From: Alphaproteobacteria bacterium
Lineage (GTDB): Bacteria > Pseudomonadota > Alphaproteobacteria > CAAHEQ01 > UBA3637
Assembly (NCBI GenBank): GCA_015062385.1
Contig: SUUT01000005.1
Coordinates: forward strand, 26,997 to 90,996
DNA: 64,000 nt
Direction: 5' to 3'
Shown: piece after piece, positions 1-10,284 of the stretch
Layout of the letters: every line of letters starts with the position of its first letter
Position numbering within the stretch: position 1 is the first letter of the stretch
Notes under the pieces: generated by a model
What the model was told of the DNA's origin: nothing
Seen by the model: only the letters and a program-made list of their open reading frames with translations
Databases searched by the model: none
Translations under genes and position numbers: made by a program

Positions 1-682
1 CCATGTCTTGTTCGGGATTATCGGGCATTATTTCTGGCAATGTTTGTGGTTCCGGAATGCCTTGATCGGGTCTCTTGGATGGTAATACTTTCGGGCTCTT
101 ATAATCCTCAAGGGTTTTCTCTACCTCGGAGAATATTTGTTCGATTTCTGTTTTTTCCGGTACCGGAGAAAGTTTGAAATCATTTTGTACAACAGCAAGC
201 AATGCATTAGGCAGAAGCTGTGAAAGGAATCCATCGTTATGGTTACGACTTACCAAGCATCGAAGGGCAATCTCATCTGCTTTTGTAAATTTTTCAGAAG
301 CAAATATTTGTGCAACAGACTTCGCTAGTCGTTCTTGGTCTTTTAGTTCAATCGGATTATCTTCTAATACCTTTAACAAGTCTTCTTGACTGACTTCTCG
401 TTTTAAAAAAGCACATACACCTTGTGTACAATCCACGTTACTATTTTTATTTTCACGGCATGCATCTCCGATTAATGCACAAATAATACTTGGACTACCA
501 TGTATCGATGCCAATTTTAAGGCTGTCTCTGAACTCGGTTGTTGCAGATAAGATGACATATCCATATTATTTGCACATTCAGAATATAATATAAAATCAT
601 CTGTTATTGCCGCCAACAACATTTTTTCAGTCCAGTTATTGTTTTCTCCTGTTTTTTTTGAATTCGTGGTTGTTTCAAACAT
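1..682 (-). CDS. hypothetical protein, partial (open at left window edge)
   Basis: Manual minus-strand translation from the ATG at 680-682 (MFETTTNSKKTGENNNWTEKMLLAAITDDF...) is open to base 1; SD-like AAAAGGAG upstream. Absent from the ORF track because it has no stop in the window. Confidence 0.75.
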   Translation of the reverse strand, partial: MFETTTNSKKTGENNNWTEKMLLAAITDDFILYSECANNMDMSSYLQQPSSETALKLASIHGSPSIICALIGDACRENKNSNVDCTQGVCAFLKREVSQEDLLKVLEDNPIELKDQERLAKSVAQIFASEKFTKADEIALRCLVSRNHNDGFLSQLLPNALLAVVQNDFKLSPVPEKTEIEQIFSEVEKTLEDYKSPKVLPSKRPDQGIPEPQTLPEIMPDNPEQDM

Positions 683-688
683 ATTATT

Positions 689-737
689 CTCCTTTTTCTA
701 TTCTCACATAATGTATTATCATTCTCATAAAATGATA
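689..737. repeat. 49-bp direct repeat copy 1 (upstream region of the 1..682 gene)
   Basis: CTCCTTTTTCTATTCTCACATAATGTATTATCATTCTCATAAAATGATA, identical to 2241-2289. Confidence 0.9.
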
Positions 738-747
738 CTAATTAAAT

Positions 748-2232
748 TTATTCTCTGCCTGATGAATTTTTGCAACTGATATCTACTGAATTACGTTCCG
801 GTCGTTGAAATTTATTTAATAAATTCTCCAAGGAATCAATTAACAAATCTTCTAATTGAACAGTCTCAGTTTTGGTCTCTATCTTCATAATCTTTGAGGC
901 ATCATCAAAACTCGTTTCTGTTGTTACCCCAAGTGTTTTAAGTCTTTGAGATAATCCGTTTTGTGAATTATTTTCAGTAAAAGTTTTATCAATTATTCGT
1001 TCTGAGGGAGCATATCTTGATTCTAATTGTGTATAGAAATTTGCATTAAATCCATCCTGACACAATTTCATAACCTCGTTTGCCCAGTCCTTTGTTAAAT
1101 CATGTGCAAATGAAGGTTCAAATGAAACCCCTCGATGTTGTGACAAATATTTTGTAAAATCATAATCACAGGCAATTAACCGTTGTAACATTTCTTTTTC
1201 TTGTGGATCATCCGTATTTTTTAACGCCCAATCAACCAATTGTTTTCGTTTTTCAGGTGTGAATAATTTTGCATCCTTCACTTTAATGTTTAAACGATCC
1301 ATTTGAAGTGTCAAATCAGCTAATGCTTCGGCTTTGTCTGGTTGATAATTATTATTATCAATCATTGCATAAATACTCATGATACAAGCAACACCGGCAA
1401 CAGATGGTAATGCTCTGCGAGAAACATTTTTTAAGACAGAGTGTATTTTATTGGCACCTCTTGTACCAAACCATTTAGGATTTTCAACCAGTTTTTTATT
1501 TACAGCTTCTTTTGCACGATTAAATTGAGCAGTTGCTTCGGCCCCTTCTTGTAAGGCTTTTGCTAATGCTTCTTCTCCGGGTCCTAAAACAGTTCGTAAT
1601 CCACGGGCTGCTCTGCGATGTCCGACATCACGTACAAGTGCACGGGTTTCTTCCAATCTGGCAACAGTTGCACCTAAACGGGAATTTCCGGCTGCACGAA
1701 CAACATCGTCTTCATGTGCAATTAATTCCACCATGGAGGCATCTATTTTTCCAACAAGAGGACTTGCTTCTTTGATTAAATCATCAGCAACGGTGTTTAT
1801 TTCTTTTGTGATGCTACCTCTTAACTCTTTTATTTGTTGCTTTAACGCATTGTTAGTTTCATTTCCAGACTTTGCTAATTCGGTTTCTAATTGTCTTAAT
1901 TGCAACATCCGATCATGTTGTGCTTTTAATTTAGGTGTAAAACGATTTCTTATTTCCGGTGGAAGCTGTTCAATTGTTTCCGTAATAGCTCTTCGGTATG
2001 CCCCTTGAAAATAAGCTTTTGCTTGTAATGATTGTCTTAATTTCCAAAAAGAATATCCTCCGGTTAAAGCCGAAAATGTTCCTAAACCGGCTAAATTTTC
2101 CCAATCGGCACCGACTTCCAAATCTTCACCGGCTTTCCAAATGTTTGCCATTTGATCTATGGCTAACCCTTCGGTTTTTCCGGTCATTTCTAGTATGCCT
2201 AATTTTCTGTGTTGTGTTGTGTTTTTATTCAT
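748..2232 (-). CDS. hypothetical protein, coiled-coil rich
   Basis: Long ORF; start MNKNTTQ at 2232 preferred because an AAAAGGAG SD lies just upstream and the longer start overlaps a repeated upstream region. Confidence 0.75.
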   Translation of the reverse strand: MNKNTTQHRKLGILEMTGKTEGLAIDQMANIWKAGEDLEVGADWENLAGLGTFSALTGGYSFWKLRQSLQAKAYFQGAYRRAITETIEQLPPEIRNRFTPKLKAQHDRMLQLRQLETELAKSGNETNNALKQQIKELRGSITKEINTVADDLIKEASPLVGKIDASMVELIAHEDDVVRAAGNSRLGATVARLEETRALVRDVGHRRAARGLRTVLGPGEEALAKALQEGAEATAQFNRAKEAVNKKLVENPKWFGTRGANKIHSVLKNVSRRALPSVAGVACIMSIYAMIDNNNYQPDKAEALADLTLQMDRLNIKVKDAKLFTPEKRKQLVDWALKNTDDPQEKEMLQRLIACDYDFTKYLSQHRGVSFEPSFAHDLTKDWANEVMKLCQDGFNANFYTQLESRYAPSERIIDKTFTENNSQNGLSQRLKTLGVTTETSFDDASKIMKIETKTETVQLEDLLIDSLENLLNKFQRPERNSVDISCKNSSGRE

Positions 2233-2240
2233 ATACACTA

Positions 2241-2289
2241 CTCCTTTTTCTATTCTCACATAATGTATTATCATTCTCATAAAATGATA
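2241..2289. repeat. 49-bp direct repeat copy 2 (upstream region of the 748..2232 gene)
   Basis: Identical to 689-737; carries the SD and a Fur-box-like GAGAATGATAATACATTAT on the minus strand. Confidence 0.9.
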
Positions 2290-2299
2290 ACCCTTATAT

Positions 2300-2456
2300 T
2301 ATACAAAAAGGTACATATATTTGCAACTATTTTTTTTACATTTTTGTAAATTTTTTGATTTTAGATAAGATATTCAATTAAAAGAATAATCTTTCGTTTT
2401 TCCGAAAATCCGATTTTCACGATTCGAATAGGGAAAAAAAGGTACCTTTTTATGCA
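2300..2456 (+). repeat. 157-bp IR-bounded element, copy F (opposite orientation relative to the adjacent gene)
   Basis: Aligns along its length to the reverse complement of copies A-E (TTTTTTGATTTTAGATAA..TTCAATTAAAA..AATCTTTC..GATTCGAATAGGGAAAAAAAGGT); ends AAAAAGGTAC / GTACCTTTTT. Confidence 0.8.
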
Positions 2457-2633
2457 ACATAAAAATACTTTTATCTTTTAGGAGGTAAAATTCCCAATAT
2501 ATAAAAGGCTTCTGCCGATATCATCGGCAGTAGGTATATTAACTTTCTTATAGCCTATTTTTCAATTAGTCTCTAATAAATACAGTCCAAACTTTTTTAA
2601 AATGCTAATTCAGTCAGCTGTTTTCGATTATAC

Positions 2634-3281
2634 TCAAAAAGTATTTGTCAAAATACCTAATGCCTCCCGCATTAAAGGTATCGTAATTTTGCGTTGTTGA
2701 CTTAATGACAATTTATCCGCAATATCTATCACTTTTTGAATGGTATCAAATGAACGAGGCAAACGCATAATAACATAGTCTATTACCTTTGGTTCTACAA
2801 CCAATTGCCTATCATCAAAAGCTTTCATCAAAACAGCACTAATAAGAGCGTCATCCGGCATGGAAATATATACTTTCGGGGCAGCATTCAAACGGGATTG
2901 TAAATCTTTTAATTGAAATTGCGGTATATTTCTTGCTGTCAATAATAATGCCCCTTGTTGAGCAACAACCCGATTATACAAATGAAACAAAGCCTCTTCA
3001 TCTTTCAACGAATCAACATCTTCCACAACTATTTTTTCCGCTGTTTCCGATAATGCCCTTTCCATTGTCAATTCACTTGCATTTATATGATTACCGGAGA
3101 AAATAGATGCCAAATGCGATTTTCCGCAACCGGATTCACCACAAATAATTAAAATCGGCATCGGCCAATCCGGATATTTATCTACCCATGATACTGCCTC
3201 TTCATTACAAGGAGCAACCAAAAAATCACTCCGTCCGAAAGCAGGACGATAAATTAATGAAAACGCTAACTGTTCTTGCAT
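2634..3281 (-). CDS. hda: DnaA-related regulatory ATPase, Hda-like
   Basis: DnaA/Hda-type start (QEQLAFSLIYRPAFGRSDFLVAPCNEEAVSWV), Walker A GESGCGKSHLA. Confidence 0.75.
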   Translation of the reverse strand: MQEQLAFSLIYRPAFGRSDFLVAPCNEEAVSWVDKYPDWPMPILIICGESGCGKSHLASIFSGNHINASELTMERALSETAEKIVVEDVDSLKDEEALFHLYNRVVAQQGALLLTARNIPQFQLKDLQSRLNAAPKVYISMPDDALISAVLMKAFDDRQLVVEPKVIDYVIMRLPRSFDTIQKVIDIADKLSLSQQRKITIPLMREALGILTNTF

Positions 3282-3282
3282 T

Positions 3283-4395
3283 TTATCCCTTTTTGCTTTC
3301 TATTGTTTTTTTAGACAGACCTTTATATAACGATGTGTTATGATACCACTTTAATGTCCGTCTAATTAATACGCCGATAACAGCAGCAACAGGAACGGCA
3401 ATCAAAATACCGACAAAACCAGACAAGGCCCCACCTGCAAACAAGGCAAAAATTACCCAAACGGGATGTAGCCCCACTTTATCTCCAACTAACTTAGGCG
3501 TTAAAACATATCCTTCCAAAATCTGTCCGAGAATAAAAACAACTGCCATTCCTATCCACAACCCCAACGAGGCATGCATGCTTATCCCTAAAATAACACT
3601 CAATAATAAACCCGTTAAAAACCCAAAATAGGGAATAAAAGATAAAATACCGGCTAAAAAACCCACCAACAAGCCGTATTCTAATCCAACCAAAGATAAT
3701 CCGATACCATAATAAACGCCTAATGATAAGCACACCAACGATTGTCCCCGAATAAAACCGGATAAAATACTATTAATTTCGCTCCATAAACTTTTTATAT
3801 CTTTTTTATTTTTTTCAGGAATAAATTCTTCCATTTGATTTTCAACTCCCTGCCAATCACGTAATACATAAAACAAAATAATCGGGGTAATCATAAACAT
3901 AGATACTAAATTAAAAAACACAAAACCGCCGGAAATAACTTTAACCATTCCCGTTAATGTAGAATTTAAAACGTTTAATGCCGTTTTTGAAATAGCTGCC
4001 GACAAATTACTTAACTGTTCCGGATTAACCGTTTTTCGAGTGTAAACAATTAAGGTCTGAATATGTTCCCACACCGCAGAAACAATAGCCGGAATTTTAC
4101 CCATCAACATCATAATTTGCGTTTGCAAAATAGGAACAACAATCAAAATAACAGCTAAAATAAAAATCATAAACAACGTCATAACTACCGTTGTTGCCAA
4201 CCAGCGGGGAATTTTATATTTTTCCAAAGCTTGCACTGCCGGATGCAAAAAATAAGCCAGTACAAATGCTAAAACAAACGGCAATAAAACCTCGGATATA
4301 CTGTAAAGAAAAATCCCAATAACAAACAAAAGAATACCGATACTTAAAATCGTTTTTTGTTCTTTCGTCAAAAATGATTTTTTTAATAATTCCAC
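3283..4395 (-). CDS. AI-2E family transporter (PerM-like)
   Basis: Polytopic membrane protein with family-like GxLxFIPYFGxxxG and GxxLxPxLVGxxVGLHPVWVIFALFAGGALxGFxGxLIAVP. Confidence 0.85.
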   Translation of the reverse strand: MELLKKSFLTKEQKTILSIGILLFVIGIFLYSISEVLLPFVLAFVLAYFLHPAVQALEKYKIPRWLATTVVMTLFMIFILAVILIVVPILQTQIMMLMGKIPAIVSAVWEHIQTLIVYTRKTVNPEQLSNLSAAISKTALNVLNSTLTGMVKVISGGFVFFNLVSMFMITPIILFYVLRDWQGVENQMEEFIPEKNKKDIKSLWSEINSILSGFIRGQSLVCLSLGVYYGIGLSLVGLEYGLLVGFLAGILSFIPYFGFLTGLLLSVILGISMHASLGLWIGMAVVFILGQILEGYVLTPKLVGDKVGLHPVWVIFALFAGGALSGFVGILIAVPVAAVIGVLIRRTLKWYHNTSLYKGLSKKTIESKKG

Positions 4396-4419
4396 TAGAC
4401 ACCTCCCAACACAATCAGT

Positions 4420-5523
4420 TTAGGATTGAGATAAATCCGATGAATCTGTCGGTTCTGACAACAAATAAATCAATTCTCCGTTTTCATCCGGCAAAGATGT
4501 TAAAATTAAATTATTCATCCGTAATTTTTCTCCCAACTCGGAAATATTGCCTCGATAATGAAAATCTACGGTTAGTCTTTTATTTGAAAATCCTTTGATA
4601 TCAATTTTTTCGGCAAAATTCAAACGATTTAACTTCTGTTTCATACGAGATAAATCAGATATTTTCTCAACCGGAGCAAATACTTGATATATCATAACAG
4701 GCTGAGCAGAATTTTGAGCCAAATAAAGCCATTTTTTTGTCATACTCCGTACAACATCTTTTAATAAATCCGTACAAATTCGTTTTTCCGATTCCCGATC
4801 ATCCGTTAAATTAAACGAAATTTCTGCTTCCGGAGCAGCCCCCTTAGGCCAAACCTGCGTTGAAACAGCATAATGTGTTGCTTTTTTTTCAATTCGAACA
4901 ATTAATAATTGAGATGTTAAATACTTTTCGCTTAACGCTTTAAAAGCATTATTATCTTTATCATTAACGGCAGATACAAATAAAGATTTATCCTGTTCAT
5001 CATTCAACATTGTTTTAAATCTAAACAACCGTGTTGCCGGTAAATTTTCACGTACGGCAACAACTAATGGATTGTCATCCGTTAATAACTGCACACCCAT
5101 TTCATTTTGATAAACAGGCACAATTAAAAGCGGTTGAGGTAATCTATCTAAAAACCGAACATTATTACCTGTTAAAAACTGACGGACTTCCAAGCCTTTA
5201 AAACGAACGGTTAATGCTCCGTAATATTTTGTTGCCCCAACTTTTTCATTTGAAACGGCGACATCTAAAACAAAAGGTTCAACAAAAAGCAAATCAGGCA
5301 CCTGAATTTTATTTCTATCTGCCGGAGCAACAATTGTATCCATCAAATCAACAAATGCCTGATATTTTCCGGTATTCAAGGCATTTTCCTTTGCTGATGC
5401 AGTAGCTGTTTTCTCTCCGGATACGGGTACATCGGAGATAACGAAAACATCCGCTCCATAAACCGGCAAACTCAAAAACATCAAAATACATAAATAGAAT
5501 CGTTGTTTAAAAAATTTTTTCAT
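4420..5523 (-). CDS. DUF2066 domain-containing protein
   Basis: Signal peptide plus DUF2066-like order (VSGEKTATASAKENALNTGKYQAFVDLMD...PQPLLIVPVY). Confidence 0.65.
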   Translation of the reverse strand: MKKFFKQRFYLCILMFLSLPVYGADVFVISDVPVSGEKTATASAKENALNTGKYQAFVDLMDTIVAPADRNKIQVPDLLFVEPFVLDVAVSNEKVGATKYYGALTVRFKGLEVRQFLTGNNVRFLDRLPQPLLIVPVYQNEMGVQLLTDDNPLVVAVRENLPATRLFRFKTMLNDEQDKSLFVSAVNDKDNNAFKALSEKYLTSQLLIVRIEKKATHYAVSTQVWPKGAAPEAEISFNLTDDRESEKRICTDLLKDVVRSMTKKWLYLAQNSAQPVMIYQVFAPVEKISDLSRMKQKLNRLNFAEKIDIKGFSNKRLTVDFHYRGNISELGEKLRMNNLILTSLPDENGELIYLLSEPTDSSDLSQS

Positions 5524-5612
5524 TTTTTATCCTTTTTTCATTGAACCTTTTTCTTTCTGATGTTATTTTAGCAAAAGATACAAAAAAAGCAACCAAAAAG
5601 AAAGGATATCAC

Positions 5613-5969
5613 ATGGAATATAATTCAGATAACGTATTTGCCAAAATTTTACGAGGAGAAATTGAAACAAATAAGATTTATGAAGACGATTATGCAATCG
5701 CTTTCTATGATATTGCCCCAAAAGCAAAAGTTCATGCTCTTGTGATTTCAAAAGCAATGGTTGTTGATTTTGAAGATTTTATCGAACATTCAACGGCAAG
5801 CGAAATTGCCGGTTATATGCGAGCCATTGTGCGAACAGCCGAAAAATTGAACTTAATTGAAGACGGTTATCGCCTTGTGTTTAATTCCGGCAAAAACAGC
5901 GGACAGGAAGTTCCTCACCTACACGCACATATTTTAGGCGGAGAACCTTTATCTGTACATAATTTATAA
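5613..5969 (+). CDS. HIT family (histidine triad) protein
   Basis: DNVFAKILRGEIETNKIYEDDYAIAFYDIAPKAKVHALVI ... GQEVPHLHAHILGG; SD AAAGGA before ATG 5613. Confidence 0.9.
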   Translation: MEYNSDNVFAKILRGEIETNKIYEDDYAIAFYDIAPKAKVHALVISKAMVVDFEDFIEHSTASEIAGYMRAIVRTAEKLNLIEDGYRLVFNSGKNSGQEVPHLHAHILGGEPLSVHNL

Positions 5970-5985
5970 ATTATTCTGATACCAC

Positions 5986-6018
5986 AAAAAAACGAATGTT
6001 CACACATTCGTTTTTTTA
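5986..6018 (+). terminator. Rho-independent terminator after the HIT gene
   Basis: AAAAAACGAATG-TTCACA-CATTCGTTTTTTT. Confidence 0.85.
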
Positions 6019-6230
6019 TTATATACAGTAAATCATCAACAGAACCGGCGGTTTCCTTTTTTACGAAACAAACCGTATTTAACTATAAAAATTATCCCCT
6101 GCATAATGAACAAACTATTCCCTCAAAAACAATCAAATATTACAAATGAATATCACTTGACATGGTTTGCATTATCTCATATAATTAATATATATATAAA
6201 GTTAAGGTGGCACGTATGAGTTCATATATT

Positions 6231-6658
6231 AATACCATTTTATGCAATGTATTAGCCGAACAAGAACGTTTGTTGGCAGGATATGATTCGCAACCTGCAC
6301 CTTATGATACAACATCATTAACAACAACATACCCCATAACTTATAATTCTGATTATAATCCGGAAACATCTGAAAAGACAGATTTTTTAGAAAATACTGT
6401 TTTACGCAATGTATTAGCCGAACAAGATCAGTTGTTGGCAGAATATGAATTGCAATCTACTCCTTATGATACGACTTCATTAACAACAACATATCCCAAA
6501 ACTTATCATTCTAATTATAATCCGGAAACATCTGAAAAGACAGATTTTTTAGAAAATACTGTTTTACGCAATGTATTAGCCGAACAAGATCAGTTGTTGG
6601 CAGAATATGAATGCAATCTACCCCTTATGATACGACTTCATTAACAACAACATATCCC
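6231..6658 (+). repeat. 162-bp (54-aa) tandem repeat, about 2.6 copies
   Basis: NTVLRNVLAEQDQLLAEYELQSTPYDTTSLTTTYP...ETSEKTDFLE, copies starting at 6231, 6393 and 6555. Confidence 0.9.
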
Positions 6659-7108
6659 GAAGCATCAATACCCGATACTTCGGACAACATTACCGGAGAA
6701 TCAATGTTCGATATTCCGAACAATCCCTTTACCGAAGCATCAATACCCGATACTTCGGACAACATTGCCGGAGAATCAGTGTTCGATATTCCGAACAACC
6801 CCTTTACCGAAGCATCAATACCCGATACTTCGGACAACATTACCGGAGAATCAATGTTCGATATTCCGAACAATCCCTTTACCGAAGCATCAATACCCGA
6901 TACTTCGAACAACATTGCCGGAGAATCAGTGTTCGATATTCCGAACAACCCCTTTACCGAAGCATCAATACCCGATACTTCGGACAACATTGCCGGAGAA
7001 TCAGTGTTCGATATTCCGAACAACCCCTTTACCGAAGCATCAATACCCGATACTTCGGACAACACTACCGGAGAATCAGTATTCGATATTCCGAACAACC
7101 CCTTTACC
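6659..7108 (+). repeat. 75-bp (25-aa) tandem repeat, 6 copies
   Basis: EASIPDTSDNIAGESVFDIPNNPFT, copies starting at 6659, 6734, 6809, 6884, 6959 and 7034. Confidence 0.95.
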
Positions 7109-7637
7109 GAAGCATCAATGACTGCTACATTGAATAATCATCAAAATCAATTTATTCAAATAGAAAAACAAATCGCCGATATGCCTTCTCAACAAGGGCT
7201 ACAAAATATTTTAAATCAAACAGGACAAATTCCGCCGGAAGAAACCACACTTCTGCCTCTTCAAAACCAAAAATAGATTTTCATTGGAATTTATGAAGTA
7301 TAAGTTCATTGTATGATGTTTTTTTAAACAACTTTTCCAATAACGATATAAACCATATAATATACAATATTAAGCATTTCAATATTCATCAAATATAAAA
7401 TTCATACACACTTCTTGCAAAGAAAACATCATAACTTATAATATATGTAATGTCTGATTTAATTCTTATCAAAACTGAAGTTACCATCCCCCACAAGCCG
7501 ACATACGACATAACCGGAGTTAACCATTTCAATTTTTGTTCAACAGTATAAAAGATTCGCAATCCTGATGACAAAACCAAAAAGTCTGTTTTTAAATGCT
7601 TATGCTAATTATATTATGTTTAATAAATTTTATTATA

Positions 7638-7672
7638 TAAAAACAGGTTGCCAAATGACAACCTGTTGAAAA
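7638..7672 (-). terminator. Terminator of the rplM-rpsI operon
   Basis: CAGGTTG-N8-CAACCTG hairpin with A/T flanks just after rpsI. Confidence 0.6.
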
Positions 7673-7690
7673 ATAACATTCGTCCAAATC

Positions 7691-8173
7691 TTAACGTTTT
7701 GAGAATTGGAAACGTTTTCTTGCTTTGGATAAACCAGGTTTTTTACGTTCAACAACACGAGAATCACGTGTTAAGAACCCTGCCCGTTTTAATGTTGTGT
7801 GCAATTCCGGTTCAAATAAATCCAAACAGCGGCTGATACCATGCCGTAAAGCATAAGCTTGACCGGATAAACCACCACCCCGAATATTACATTGAACATC
7901 AAATTGACCTTCACGATTTGTAACTGCAAACGGTTGGTTAATAATCATCCGTAACACCGGACGTGGGAAATAATCTTCCAATGCACGACCATTAACCGTA
8001 ATATTACCTTTACCCATTTTGATAATAACACGGGCAATTGCATTTTTCTTTTTACCAACTGATTGAGAACGACCCAATTTGTCTTTTTTCGGTGCACGAA
8101 CTGCCGGTGTAGCTTGTTCGTTTGCTGCCACTTTCAAATCTTCTAATGTGGTCTTTGTTTCATTTGTAGCCAT
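7691..8173 (-). CDS. rpsI: 30S ribosomal protein S9
   Basis: C-terminal ...[48 protein letters not shown]. Confidence 0.97.
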   Translation of the reverse strand: MATNETKTTLEDLKVAANEQATPAVRAPKKDKLGRSQSVGKKKNAIARVIIKMGKGNITVNGRALEDYFPRPVLRMIINQPFAVTNREGQFDVQCNIRGGGLSGQAYALRHGISRCLDLFEPELHTTLKRAGFLTRDSRVVERKKPGLSKARKRFQFSKR

Positions 8174-8643
8174 TATGCACCTCTTTTGTTTTTACGGTTT
8201 TTAGAAGCAATATCCAAAACAATTGGATTTTGTGCTTGATGTGTATGTTCCGGACCAACAAAAATACGCAATTTACGCATTTGTTGACGTCCTAATGAAT
8301 TACGGGAAAGCATCCGTTGAACTGCTTTTTCTAATACACGTTCCGGATGTTCTTCTAATTGTTTCGCAACAGAAATACCTTTAATACCGCCAACATAACC
8401 TGTATGATGGAAATATTCTTTTTGTTCCAATTTACGACCTGTTAATTGTACTTTTTCTGCATTAACAACTACTACATAATCTCCACAATCTTGATTCGGA
8501 GAAAAGCAAGGTTTGTTTTTACCACGCAAAATTGTTGCAATTTGACTGGCCAAGCGACCTAAAACCAAATCCGTTGCATCAACTAAATACCATTTGACAT
8601 CACAGTTGCTCGGATTCAGTGTCTTTGTTGTTTTCATTGTCAT
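8173..8643 (-). CDS. rplM: 50S ribosomal protein L13
   Basis: [53 protein letters not shown]...; adjacent to rpsI. Confidence 0.97.
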   Translation of the reverse strand: MTMKTTKTLNPSNCDVKWYLVDATDLVLGRLASQIATILRGKNKPCFSPNQDCGDYVVVVNAEKVQLTGRKLEQKEYFHHTGYVGGIKGISVAKQLEEHPERVLEKAVQRMLSRNSLGRQQMRKLRIFVGPEHTHQAQNPIVLDIASKNRKNKRGA

Positions 8644-8871
8644 ATTCTTCATCCTTTTGTTTTTAAACAGGACTACCTTATATATAATTTTAAACAACTT
8701 GTCAAGTACTTTTTATCTGTTTTTTAAAGATTTTTTAATGCGGTATAATAATACCATAAAAAATAAACAATTAAATACAGTAAGTTAACGCTAAAAATAT
8801 ACATTTAACAAAATACGGACAAATTATTTAAAGGATTTGACAAATTCGGTTTAATTTGATATGGTTAAAGA

Positions 8872-9231
8872 GTCAGATAATCGGATAATCGCTGATATTT
8901 TAATATTGGAGGAAAGTCCGGGCTTCACGGGAACACGATACCGGATAACGTCCGGCCAAGGTGACTTGAGGGAAAGCGTCATAGAAAACAAACCGCCGTT
9001 TATATGACGGTAAGGGTGAAACGGCGAGGTAAGAGCTCACCGCATTTTAAGCAATTAAAATGGCACGGCAAGCCCTATCGGAAGCAAGACCAAGTGAAGT
9101 CGGCCATATTATTATGTAAAAGGAGCGTTCCTGCTCTGCCGACAAAAGGTAGGTCGCAAGAAGCAAACAGCAATGTTTGTTCCAGATGAATGATTATCTA
9201 AAACAAAACCCGGCTTACGGATTATCTGACA
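8872..9231 (+). ncRNA. rnpB: RNase P RNA (bacterial type A)
   Basis: GAGGAAAGTCCGGGCTTC, AGGGTGAAACGGCGAGGTAAGAGCTCACCGC, CCCGGCTTACGGATTATCTGAC; P1 GTCAGATAATC pairs with GATTATCTGAC. Confidence 0.95.
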
Positions 9232-9333
9232 TTTTTTAAACAAAAGTACTTGTCAAAACAAAAAAAAATTTTTATAATTGAAAAAAATTATATAAAACAT
9301 ATAAACCTACGTTACACATAATAAGGAAATAAT

Positions 9334-10197
9334 ATGCAAGATTTAAAATATGACATTTTAATTGAATCTAATTATTTCATGTTTCCCGAGTCGAGTACTC
9401 ATCCGATTGTCGTTGATTCTGTTTACAATAGAAACAATACCGTCTATCAAAACATGGGACATAAAACAAAGCACTTATTTAACATGTGCGTTGTTTTAAA
9501 TGATTGTGATTTTTCCAATCAACCGTTATTACATAACAACTTAACATCTCCGGCAATTGTTTTTGGAACCTACAACATAGAAAACACAAAAATTTCGGAT
9601 TTAAAAGATGCTCCTCGTTTTGCATTCAAAGGAGCTAATATCAAAGGGACTCCGTTATCAGAAGAATTAGGAAAAGATTTTCTATCTGCACAAGAATACA
9701 ACAAACTATGGCAACGGTACAATGGCAATGTTTCAGGAGAATTAACAGATTTAACAGTTCTTCCTGAAAAAATGGAATTTTCAGATGAATCGCAACATTA
9801 TGATGCAAATACTGTTTATATTTTCAACAATGTTATTTTACCGGAAACAGTAAACAATATTTTACCAAACTATCAAAACATTGTTGCGTTAGGAAATTTT
9901 GATTGTTCTAACTGCCCAAACTTACGGTCACTTCACAACGGAGTAATGTATATTGGTGGCGATTTAAATATTTCCGGAACACGTATATCTAATTTATATG
10001 AAGCTATTCCGCCCCGATGTTTAAAAGGCAACTTAATATGTACAGGATCTCGTTTAGCGGAAAAAATCGGAAAAGACATCATAACACCGGATGAATATCA
10101 AAAAATCTGGGATGCAATGAATCAACGAAATAATTATTATTCAACAACAAATTTATGTGCTTTAAAAGGTTTGTCACGAGGTGGACGGAGCAAATAA
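9334..10197 (+). CDS. hypothetical protein with two internal LRR-like repeats
   Basis: Long ORF; halves ..NIENTKISDLKDAPRFAFKGANIKGTPLSEELGKDFLSAQEYNKLW and ..NISGTRISNLYEAIPPRCLKGNLICTGSRLAEKIGKDIITPDEYQKIW align. Confidence 0.75.
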   Translation: MQDLKYDILIESNYFMFPESSTHPIVVDSVYNRNNTVYQNMGHKTKHLFNMCVVLNDCDFSNQPLLHNNLTSPAIVFGTYNIENTKISDLKDAPRFAFKGANIKGTPLSEELGKDFLSAQEYNKLWQRYNGNVSGELTDLTVLPEKMEFSDESQHYDANTVYIFNNVILPETVNNILPNYQNIVALGNFDCSNCPNLRSLHNGVMYIGGDLNISGTRISNLYEAIPPRCLKGNLICTGSRLAEKIGKDIITPDEYQKIWDAMNQRNNYYSTTNLCALKGLSRGGRSK

Positions 10198-10284
10198 TAA
10201 AATAATTACTCAATAAAAAAATATTTTATAAAAAATAGCTTGCAATTTATTTTAAATTCTGCTATAAGAGCATTTAAGAAAGTT

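Larger units (their letters stand above)
6216..7276 (+). pseudogene. Tandem-repeat protein interrupted by a 1-nt deletion near 6611 (ORFs 6207..6644 and 6611..7276)
   Basis: Repeat copy 2 reads GAATATGAATTGCAATCTACTCC; copy 3 reads GAATATGAATGCAATCTACCCC. Restoring one T joins the two ORFs. Confidence 0.75.

Noticed and set aside
6659-7108. CRISPR-like regular repeats
   Set aside because: No distinct spacers; units are contiguous coding tandem repeats and no cas genes are present.
6625-7121. Long overlapping ORFs on both strands (6625..7098 -, 6765..7121 +)
   Set aside because: Artifacts of a 75-bp repeat (multiple of three) that stays open in several frames; sense ORF continues the repeat protein.
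9004-9189. 61-aa ORF
   Set aside because: Lies inside the RNase P RNA.
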